This document shows positions 13,286 to 23,471 of a DNA stretch of 64,000 nucleotides, one piece after another; within the stretch, counting starts at the first letter, position 1, and each line of letters begins with the position of its first letter. The stretch comes from Rotaria macrura (taxonomy: Eukaryota > Rotifera > Eurotatoria > Philodinida > Philodinidae). The notes beneath the pieces were generated by a model. The model was given only the letters and a program-made list of their open reading frames with translations, was not told the origin of the DNA and ran no database searches. The position numbers and the translations under genes were made by a program. The stretch spans positions 1 to 64,000 of the forward strand of contig OENT01000120.1 in assembly GCA_900239685.1 (NCBI GenBank), written 5' to 3'.

Positions 13286-15961
13286 TTATTTGTCACCTTG
13301 TTGAGGACTGTCACTGTCTCGACGCATACCTCCGACACCTTGTGCCGCCTGATTGGCTAATTTAGATGCATATAAATTTGCTTCTTCTTGTGCTTTACCA
13401 ATATTTTTCTTGTATCGAATACGTTTATTACCGAACCAATTACTAACCTGAAAAAAAATGATCATCACTTGTAAAATATAGAATCGATCGATTTTATTGT
13501 ATAAAAATATGCTTCAAAACTTCATTGTTTCTTATGCAAGATTATAATATCTCATATCTAAATACAAGCTAATAGAATAGACTGAATCGACGGAGTATCG
13601 TTTTCAGCAACAAAAAAAGTTCGTGGAATCTAAATCGATAATGATTGTAGATCAAGTTCTATTATTCTATCGTATGATTAACTTGAAATGATCTTTCACT
13701 CTGTACAGTACTAAAATCTTTTCAAAATACAGAACACAATTGTATACGTCCTCATTTATTTTCTTAAGCTTTAACATGATCAAGACGCTTCTCGAACATA
13801 GAAATCAGCTAGATCAAGTGACAACTACTGTTTGAATATCGATCGTATCGAATCTGCCATGAATTTCTAATGAGACAAGAAAAAGTATAACGCTAGCTAT
13901 CATTCTAGACTGTTGTGGATAATTCTTAAGAACTAGGGGTGCAACAAATCTTGAATGGATTCGGAATTCGTCACTAAATTTCTGAATTTCGGACTTGGAT
14001 TTAGTTTCCAGATTTGGGTTATGGTTCGAACTGAGTTCCTAGAGATGTGGATTTCGTCTAGATTTAGATCACAGTATTGTTTATATTGCTTTTTTCTGCT
14101 TCGATTTGGGATTCAGGATTGGTGATATGTTTGGAATTTGGGTCTTATATTTGGATTCGGACTTGGTATTTGTTTTAAATCTAACATAAGTCAAACTTTG
14201 TAGTCGTTCTACACTGAAACCAAATCTCAATTCCAAATCTTAACCATAATGATACCGACCAAATCCTAAATCTAAGACTCAAATCCATAACAAATCTAAA
14301 CAATTTTACATCAGTCTATAAAACTTGATATTCTTCTCTCCCTTCTGAGACTTTAGCTTACAAATTCTTATCAGATTCGGATAATTTAAGGCCAAGCCCA
14401 CACTTAAATCTCAGCCACGAACAAATCCAGATCTATTTGCACCAAATCTCAAGGCCTTGGATTCGTTACACCCCTATTAAGAACGATACAGTTTTACTCG
14501 ATATTCGTTGACTGAAGTCTCATAAGTGTTTGAGTAATTCTTTCTTCATGAAAATAATTGATTTCTTAAAATAGTATATTTTGATACAAAACTCATTCGA
14601 AATTCGAATCACTACATAAATAAAGACACTTTGTACTTAATATTTTCTACGAGAGCCTGACAGTCTGGAACAGAGAGTTGTTTCTAATATTTATTCATCT
14701 AGACAAATTCATTTCTTACTTGTGATACACTAATACTGCATTTTCTAGCCAATTCTTCTTTCGCTTCTTCACTTGGATATGGATTAGATAGATGAGAATA
14801 AAAGTATTCATTTAAAACTTCCGTGGCTGTTTTACTAAAATTACGACGTTTTCGTCTAAATATATAAACAAGTGTTGATAAAATTTTCTTTTGAATATCT
14901 TTATCGAACAAAATTACTTACCGTGCATCAAGAAAACGTGAACGTAGTATCATAACAGCTTCACATGTACTTTGTTTGAGTTGTAATTGTATGGATGAAA
15001 ACTTTTTTCGGATAATCATTACCATTCGATCGATTTCTCGAGGAGAAATAGGTCTTGCACGACTTTGTTCTCTCAATAAATTAATAACATGACTGGTAAA
15101 ATCATTACACGCTTGTTCCTATTCACAAATATAGACATGCATACATATGGGTAGATATGAAGCACAATGCACGACTATCTGCTAAATGAAACATACATAT
15201 TTTTCGAGTTCACTATGATAAAGTTGTCGAATTTGTGATAATTTCGCACGATAATCACCATGTTCAAGTGCTGAATCATCATTGATACTTGCCGCTGCAT
15301 TGGCACTTGCAGCTGATGATGATCCACCTGTTCGTTCTGGTCCAGCAATACCTTGATTTGAAAACAAAGAACACAATAGTCAAAGAACTAAATCGATTTC
15401 ATTCATTTCTACCTTCAGCTATCAACATATTATCAAGACGCATCAATTGTGAATCAGGTGGTTCATCATCTGGTAAATTTCGAATGTTAATTGCTATATA
15501 ATCAAATAAACAATAGAGGCACAATTATAATATATTCGAGAAAAAATTTCGTTTTTTTCCAATGAACCTGTTTTCTCTTTGATCTCGCAGAGTACTTGAA
15601 AAAACGCCGGCTTAAGACGACTTTGATTAAATGCATGTTTTCTAAAAAGATTAAAAATAATTTTTGATAGAAGAACAAACAAGATTGTTTGCCTTGTTGG
15701 TGAATAAGAGAATACTTACCGTGCTTGTGCTTCATCAAGACTTTGATCAACAATTGACATTATTTGTTGAAGCATGCCGTTAACATCGTTAAAGGGTTTA
15801 GTTTCATTAATACTCGTATCATATAGATTATATTTTACATCTGATGATGACAAGGCTAATGGCGGTGGTAGTTGCGGTGCTCCTAATGCCATCATAGAAC
15901 TGTAGTGAGATGGCGGTGGAGGTGGTACACCTTGACCGTAACCTGGATCTTGACCATCCAT
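13286..15961 (-). CDS. PBX (exd): PBX/extradenticle TALE-class homeodomain protein
   Basis: Seven exons in coding order: 15720-15961, 15568-15641, 15413-15493, 15197-15351, 14922-15118, 14720-14855 and 13286-13447, giving 348 aa. The N-terminal PBC domain shows [43 protein letters not shown] and [16 protein letters not shown]. The homeodomain (about residues 250-312) has the TALE three-residue loop extension in [16 protein letters not shown] and recognition helix [18 protein letters not shown] proteins bind DNA with Hox partners and MEIS/homothorax. The tail after the homeodomain is short (about 35 aa), as in extradenticle rather than the longer vertebrate PBX isoforms. The chosen ATG at 15961 gives MDGQDPG; the frame stays open to 16012 without an ATG that fits family length better. 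Intron 6 (13448-14719) carries a hAT-type MITE. The donor of exon 2 (GTTCAT) is weak. Confidence 0.95.
13934..14476. mobile_element. hAT-type MITE in PBX intron 6
   Basis: 543 bp, bounded by a perfect 8-bp duplication TTAAGAAC (13926-13933 and 14477-14484). Its ends are inverted repeats of the form TAGGGGTGYAACRAATC. An 8-bp TSD with TAGGGGTG ends is characteristic of hAT transposons. The inside has no open frame and consists of degenerate GATTTGG-like units, G-rich on the left and their complement on the right, so it can fold back. A shorter relative lies at 44650-44801. Confidence 0.85.
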
Positions 15962-16245
15962 TAACTTGATATCTAATGTCGGACACGGACAATCAGTCAA
16001 ACAAACATACACTACACGTCTGACCTATTGACTTATTAGTTTTTTTTCCTTCTTGTTCTTTCCATTCCGTTGTTTATCATGAAGTAACAAAGAAATAAAT
16101 AAAATGCTTCGATTGGTCCATTACATCTGCATTAATGTGTTATAGGTGAATTAAAAAAAACATCAAAGTATTCAAGTTATTTTACTGACAGTGATCTGTT
16201 GTGTGTACATATTCTATTTTTAATATACACATATATTCGCCTATT
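15962..16245. promoter_or_regulatory. shared divergent promoter region of PBX and hnRNP F/H
   Basis: Only 284 bases separate the two start codons, which point away from each other. An AG six to ten bases after a mixed stretch (15973-15974 read on the minus strand) precedes the PBX ATG by 11 bases and may be a splice acceptor. No TATA box is obvious. Shared promoter use is inferred from spacing alone. Confidence 0.5.
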
Positions 16246-18093
16246 ATGATGCAGTGTTCGTATAATTCACCTAATTTCGTTCTTCGTCTTCGTGGTTTGC
16301 CGTGGAATGCAAGTCAAAGACAAATACAGAGCTTTCTTCGAGGTAAAATTGAAACAAAATTAACTTCCAAGTTTGTTTTCATCATGTATGACTCTAATTT
16401 TAGGATGTCGAACTCGACGAATACATTTTGTAACAAATGAGCAGGGTCGATCTACTGGTGAATGTTTTGTAGTTGTTGATTCAAAGCGTGATATTATTAT
16501 GGCTAGAAGTTGTGATAAAAATATGATGGGAAATCGTTAGTAGAATTTTACAATCATTCAATAAACTATATTGATAGTCTTGTTTGTCTTTGTTTTTGTA
16601 TAGGTTATATTGAAGTATTCGAATCGAACGCTGCAACAATGTCTGATATATTGAAGCTAAATGTTTTTAACGAAAATAGTAATGATTCATCAAATTTACA
16701 AAAGAATTCAGTGAATAGTGATAATTGGCAAGAACCGGTTGTACGTTTACGCGGTCTACCTTACCATTCGAACAAAAGTGATATTATAAAATTTTTTGAT
16801 GGTATGCAAACTTTCATAAATAAAAGAAGAATGGATAAAGAGATCAAAGAGGCTTAATTATTTGAAATTTGGATATCTATCTCCTTTCCGTTTTTAAGGA
16901 GGAAACTGATTACTTTTTTGTGTATTTTTGGGATTGAATCACCTTGTAGGACTCGACATAGCTCAGAATGGTGTACACATCTCCTCGAGCAAACCGGCAG
17001 GCGAGGCTTTCGTCGCTTTTGTGAACATGGACAATGCCCTACGAGCTTTGGAATTCAACCGCATGAATATGGGGCATCGGTACGGTAAACAGTCCGTCAA
17101 GAATCTCTTTCTATAGATAAATCCTATTGATGCTTCTCTTTTCTCTGAAAGAAAAAAGATCACCCTTTTCATAATATAATCAAATAAAAACATTTCTTTT
17201 TATATTTTGAAATTAAAACATACTCTAACACATACCCTCTCTTGTCCTGAATATATTTTCATATATTAAATTGCATTTCACATTATCACTTTCTTCTTTA
17301 TTATATTTCTTTTTCTTGTTTTTTAAATAGCTATATCGAAATTTTTAAATCAACTTATGCTGAAGCACGTGCATCAATTATTAACGATACACAGATAATG
17401 GTACGTCAAAAAACCAATACTACTCTTCAACAACAAGCCACCTATACCAATGATGACAGTAGTATTATAAGGACTGGCGAAAACTACAATGATATTAATA
17501 ATAATAATAATAACAATAATAATAATGGGGATCAATATAGCTATTCTTCAGCTGTTTCTAATAACTACACTTCAGATAGTAAAAGTGACAACGATGATTC
17601 CGTTAGTTATAATGAAGCTGGATCACTTAAACGTGAGAAATCTAAATTTTTTACAATGAAAAAACAAAACATGATATTGTAGGATCGTTGCCTATAGCGT
17701 TTATGATCAAATTGCGTGGTGTACCATTTACAGCTACTAAAAAAGATATTTATAATGTAAGTTTGTATATTGACAAGTTATGAAACTTGTATAATTTCGT
17801 GTCGTTATTTTCTTTTTTCTTCAAGTTCTTCCATCCTCTGATGCCAATAAGAGTTGATGAAGATACCACTGTACCTGGTAAGCCACCTGTATGGTTTGTG
17901 GAATTCGGTTCACGTGAAGAAGCAAACGAAGCTATGACGTTCGTATTTTTTATTTTCAATCTTATATTTTGATTAAAAAAAATAAGATTTGCTTTTAAAA
18001 TTTAGATTTCATAAAAAATACATGGGAGCACGATATATTGAATTATTCCCATTATATGATGGTGATAGTCGTCCGAAAATGGCTCGTACCTAG
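16246..18093 (+). CDS. hnRNP F/H-family RNA-binding protein with three quasi-RRMs
   Basis: Eight exons: 16246-16342, 16404-16535, 16604-16801, 16950-17079, 17331-17632, 17683-17756, 17826-17938 and 18006-18093, giving 377 aa. qRRM1 (about residues 8-85) has VLRLRGLPW and MGNRYIEVF. qRRM2 (about 117-195) has VVRLRGLPY, FFDGLDIAQNGVH, GEAFVAF and GHRYIEIFKS. qRRM3 (about 293-370) has IKLRGVPF, FFHPLMPIRV and ARYIELF. RGLP(W/Y/F) and HRYIE(V/I)F are the hallmarks of hnRNP F/H/GRSF1. These nuclear proteins bind G-runs and regulate splicing. The linker between qRRM2 and qRRM3 is Asn/Ser/Asp-rich and has an AAT-coded Asn run; the Gly/Tyr-rich regions of vertebrate hnRNP H are missing. Exon 4 is about 52% GC, far above its neighbours. 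AATAAA lies at 18277-18282. Confidence 0.92.
17496..17526 (+). repeat. AAT microsatellite coding for Asn run
   Basis: An interrupted (AAT)n tract inside exon 5 of the hnRNP F/H gene encodes about ten Asn residues in the linker between qRRM2 and qRRM3. Length polymorphism between alleles would be expected. Confidence 0.8.
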
Positions 18094-20990
18094 AAACAAT
18101 GATGAAGAAAAAATTTAGGTGGCATATTGAACACTTTATATAGATTGCTTTCGTGTTTGTTTGTGCTTTTTATCTTTTGTTCTTTATTTATGAAACGATC
18201 AAATGAAATTTTTCAAGTAATGAAAGATTTCATTTGATCGAATTATTGTTTATTAATTATTGAAATCAACTTTAATAATAAATTTCACAGTAAAAACATC
18301 AAAATCAAAAGGCCAACAAAATTCCGATTCTCAGCCTGTTTTGTATTTTGTCTATACTTCGAATCACTGATTATTTTCTTTTTGAACCTTTCTTTTATCC
18401 CCTTATCGTACATATATATATTCGAACAAAAGAGTGGTGATTGATAAAAATGTGAAGAGTTCGTTTTATTAGCTATCTATCGTTAACACGAACAAATTTG
18501 ACATATTTCAAACTATATGTACAGTTTTATAGCTCAAGACCAGTATAATTTTTATAATTGATCAACTTGCGCCATTTCTGTATAAGAACGTTATATTTCT
18601 ACATTGCTGTATCCAGTAAAAAAAGATTTCTATAAACATAGGTACATTCAGATAGATAACTACATGGGTATTTTCTATCAATAACGACTCAATTAAATTT
18701 GATAGCGCTTCTCACAGCTCAGTGCAATATGTTTTTTTTATTATGACGACGAATAAAACAGCCGTCCTTCCGATCACTTAGTCAGTATTAATGGAATCGG
18801 TGGTTATTATACTACCTTTAATGTGTCTGTTGTTCCGAAAATATTTCTGCAATCTTCCGATATTTTAAATAAATGTGAAGAAAAATACAATCTGTTCGTC
18901 TATTTGCTCGATGGATTTTTTTATTTGATAGTAGCTTACAACAATCATAGAACTTGAATAGAACTCTTGTCTTTTTTATCTTGAAAGATAGTTGTAGTAC
19001 ATCTTGAGTCCATAATACAAGAATCTCTTCAACTAGAGTTTGCATTGATATGATTTAAATAATTAATATGTCATGTTCTTAACAATAGATGATTTATTTA
19101 CAATTACTTCGTCGAGAATTTTCGTGGATTAGTTTACACACAGCTGGCTTTGAATATTGATAAGATTTGATTAATCATTCATCTGAAAAATATGCATTGT
19201 CCAATCTGATGAATAATTATATACATACTTGTTCGTTTATTTACATAAGTCTATCAAGGCAACTTTGTTTTAGGGTTATCGTTTGATATTGAAATAATTC
19301 ACTCCAATAAAGTATTCGCATCTTTTTCTATTTCTATTTTTTTATGTTACTCGAAATATCAAGTAGATAATGACTTCAATGAGTTCTTTGAAAAATAGAA
19401 GCTAAATGGAATGTCTAATTGCTTTTAAAAGGTCATCTATACTGGTTGATGCCCTTGTATATATATATATATATATATAAATATAGAATGCTAATGAGCT
19501 ATTTCTTTGTTGAAAGTTATATATCGGTCGTTCAAACATATCTATTGCTCTTCATCATCCTAAACTGGTCAATACAATAAAGAAATGCAGAGCAAAAGAA
19601 AACGGATGAGATGAACACTCTTGCTAGAATATCTCGAGGAAAGAAAACTAATGCTTACTTAGCATCGCCAAGGATAAAAGAATATAAATATATATATATA
19701 TATATATATATGATTATGGACCCACAAGGCCTGTGTTCTATTACCTATTTCCTGTTTATCACGAAACGCATGTATATCTATCCTTGATATTGATGGACTA
19801 TAAGTGTTTCTTTCACATTGAATGATTGACAGACTTGTAGAACTTGCCATAACTATTACGTTGAACAAAACGACAATTCATCAATTTTCTAGTAACAACT
19901 TCTATCCTCGACGTACATCTAACCCTTCTTTTATCTATTTGTAAACGAGAAACAAAAGATACAAAGAAGATGAGTGCCTCCTGCTGTTCCTTCGTATTAA
20001 CGGCTACGTCTGAATATGTAAGTATACGATTTAGTATTACATCATGATCTGTTCTTCATGCATATGTATTATGAGTTCATTGAGCAGTGAAGCAAACCAT
20101 CCATTTACTCATCTGATAATCAACAAATAGTAAAAACCATCATGACAATTAGTTAACCACACGCATATTTGGATGCAGTTTCTCCACCCTTCTCTTTTCT
20201 TTTGTTCCATGTCTAGTCAAAGAATAGTTCGATAGAGAAGCAATGCGCAGAGAAAAAAGCAGACTTGACCGTAAGTACACCAATAGAGTCTGATCAATGC
20301 AGTGCACATTGTCTGTTATTCTATTTGTTAAACAATAGAAAAGTACTATTTATGTGTCAATGAAATGGCATAATTTTCATAATAATGACGGTTTGAGGCT
20401 AAAGTAAAACACACGTATGTCATAACGATAAAGAACTATACACACACACACTATCATATCTTTTTTATTCCATTCTTTTTTTTTCATTCACCAAAGTTTT
20501 ACGTGATATTTTCTAACCACTGTTGGTTAGTAATAGCGAAGGAAAGAGAAAGTAAGAAAATGAAGAACGAACAGCAGATTTATAGTTGTGTGAGACGGCT
20601 TAAAGACCGATTAGTTGAGAAGAAGAAAAAAGAGAGAAAGACGAAGAATAGAGAAGAGGGTGACCTGTTAGATCACGTCATCTTCATCTGGCTACCGATG
20701 GTCGTTTTCTTCTTCTCTGCCTTCTCTGTGTTTCTCTCTCGCTCTCGCTCTCTGTATTTCTCTCTGCCTTTTTTTCTATCGAGTTAGTTTTATTACTATC
20801 GTTACCATCACCTTACCGCTTTACTTTATTTACCCACCCGTCGCGAAAATTAATCATCCTTACATTTGTCAATACTGACCAAGCAATAAACTAGTTCAAC
20901 ACCTTTCTCCATGACTATAACAGGTAGTTATTTATACTCACATCAGTGTCTATTTGAATAGGGATTAATACTATTGATTTGTGATATTCC
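18094..20990. other. intergenic: hnRNP 3' UTR, microsatellites, GA/CT tracts
   Basis: After the hnRNP 3' UTR this region has (TA)n runs at 19458-19479 and 19688-19711, and a purine-rich tract (about 20560-20665) followed by a CT-rich tract (about 20705-20775) upstream of the Crk-like gene. The open frame over 20503-20787 is low-complexity Lys/Arg/Glu then Ser/Leu/Phe coding made by these tracts and is not supported as a gene. Confidence 0.55.
18196..18240 (+). ncRNA. 14-bp perfect hairpin in the hnRNP F/H 3' UTR
   Basis: CGATCAAATGAAAT pairs exactly with ATTTCATTTGATCG across a 17-base loop. It starts about 100 bases after the stop codon and before the AATAAA at 18277, so it should be in the mature 3' UTR. 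A role in mRNA control is inference. Confidence 0.45.
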
Positions 20991-21019
20991 CTGTACACAT
21001 TTCAGATCGAATACATGGA

Positions 21020-21870
<851 letters not shown>

Positions 21871-22920
21871 TTTTTTCTGCATCATGCAATTATGATTATA
21901 ATTTTTTTAATGAATTTTCATTTTGGCTTTTTCTTTTTAGCAAAAACAGAAAAGACACAGTGACATTTGTATATTTATACATGTTTATATATATATGTAT
22001 ATTTGACTTTCAATAAATATTATGTAGTGTGATTTATTTCTATCGATTGTGTTTTTCTATTCGTATTAGAGACATTGAAAATGATTTGTATTCACAACGA
22101 AGAAAGTTTTTCTTTTCAATTTCAATTTCAATTTCGAACATGATCAGATATCTCACATTGGTTATGAAAGAGAGATAAAAATTGATCTTTCTTTTTTCTA
22201 TCACTCGTTCTATTTGATCTACTGTTGAAAATAGATCAAATAACTTTTACATGATGATTCTTTACTATTAGCAAGGTTCCAATGATAAGATCTAGTCAAT
22301 AGGGATTTGAGATTAAGTTAATTAATTAAACGGCTGACATTCAATGGAAGGACATTTGAATAATATACATGAGTACATTAATTGCAAGACCATCATATGA
22401 TGATCTAAGATCAACAGATGTAATAAGAATATTGTATGTACCCTCCAGAGAGTTTTGACTTATACATGCATGTTATATCAATATATTTTAACAACTGTTA
22501 GCAAAAAAACATATGAAGTAGTCAGCTACTTAATCAAAAGTTCTGTTTGATTGAAATAAAATTGATCAAGTAGGAAAAAAATATCTTGTGAACTATTTCT
22601 GAAAAATAGACGAGTGTTACATTACATAAGTTCAGAAATTTTCATTCAATTTTTAGAAAGCCCGCATTGAGCGAGCAGCTGAAAAATTAGTCTTAAAGAC
22701 TCATTGAATTATTCCGAAACACAGAAATCTTTAGTAAAAGGCGAAAGATTTTCTTGTGATTGTTTCGGAATCAGAGTTACCTTTCGACATAAACCATTGA
22801 CGTTTATATGGTAAGAACGAACGCAAAAATTGCACAGTGACCATTCGTTTCTATATGAATCTACGTTTGCGTTGCACATATGTTGATAGACGTGAATGAG
22901 TCATCCTTCTCCTTTTTTTT
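21871..22920. other. Crk 3' UTR and intergenic sequence
   Basis: Contains the Crk 3' UTR with AATAAA at 22012-22017, TTTCAA repeats near 22118-22137, and an imperfect hairpin at 22711-22771. No coding signal was recognised. Confidence 0.55.
22711..22771. ncRNA. 61-nt imperfect hairpin, possible pre-miRNA-like structure
   Basis: ATTCCGAAACA pairs with TGTTTCGGAAT at the base, then a four-base bulge, then CAGAAATCTTT against AAAGATTTTCTTG, closed by a loop of about 11 bases. Two arms of about 22-28 nt resemble a pre-miRNA, but I recognise no conserved miRNA, and a decayed foldback element is an alternative. Confidence 0.35.
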
Positions 22921-23232
22921 TTAACAAGTCGATTGACTTCGTAATATATCATCATATGCGTTTATCTCATGAGAAAAGTCAGGGCGTGAAAAGAATAATA
23001 AACCTTGTTCAATGGTATGTTGTTGATCGATTTGCATATTTCGTCTAGCACGTCTGTGCAAAAGATATTTTACCCTATCATTCATTAGCATAAATCCTAG
23101 TTCGTATAATTCAATTGAATGGCATGTATTTGATGTCCACAATAAAATAACATTTGTAGTTATCCAACAAACAGCTGTTAATGTACTGACAACGAAGATA
23201 TCGATAGGAAATGATCGATAATTAATCGGCAT
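22921..23232 (-). CDS. hypothetical small single-pass membrane protein
   Basis: A single open frame of about 103 aa starting MPINYRSFPIDIF. It has one strong hydrophobic segment (about residues 9-32, rich in V, L, T, I, W) followed by a basic stretch (HRRARRN) and a polar tail ending in TC. An acceptor-like GATTTCACAG lies about 28 bases upstream of the ATG on this strand, compatible with a spliced 5' end. It sits between the Crk-like gene and the septin gene, which lies on the same strand. I do not recognise the family. It could also be the last exon of a larger gene or a chance frame. Confidence 0.4.
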   Translation of the reverse strand: MPINYRSFPIDIFVVSTLTAVCWITTNVILLWTSNTCHSIELYELGFMLMNDRVKYLLHRRARRNMQIDQQHTIEQGLLFFSRPDFSHEINAYDDILRSQSTC

Positions 23233-23471
23233 CAAACGAAATGTGATAAATTAGAAAAGCTGTGAAATCAAATTTCTATGGTAACGAATTCATTTTATTT
23301 TCCTGAGTTTCCTTGTTTTCTTTTTCTCTTGAGATGTAAATATCAGACAAACGCACACATATTAAGAATAATGTAATCAAACATTGCAAATACTAATGAT
23401 TAATACAGATAGAAAAATGTACAAGAACAATATAAAAAAAAAGCAACAAAGAAGGAAAGATACAATCGACT

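Noticed and set aside
20503-20787. 94-codon open frame of Lys/Glu/Arg then Ser/Leu/Phe composition
   Set aside because: It is produced by adjacent GA-rich and CT-rich tracts, has no domain, and lies upstream of the Crk-like gene without splice support.
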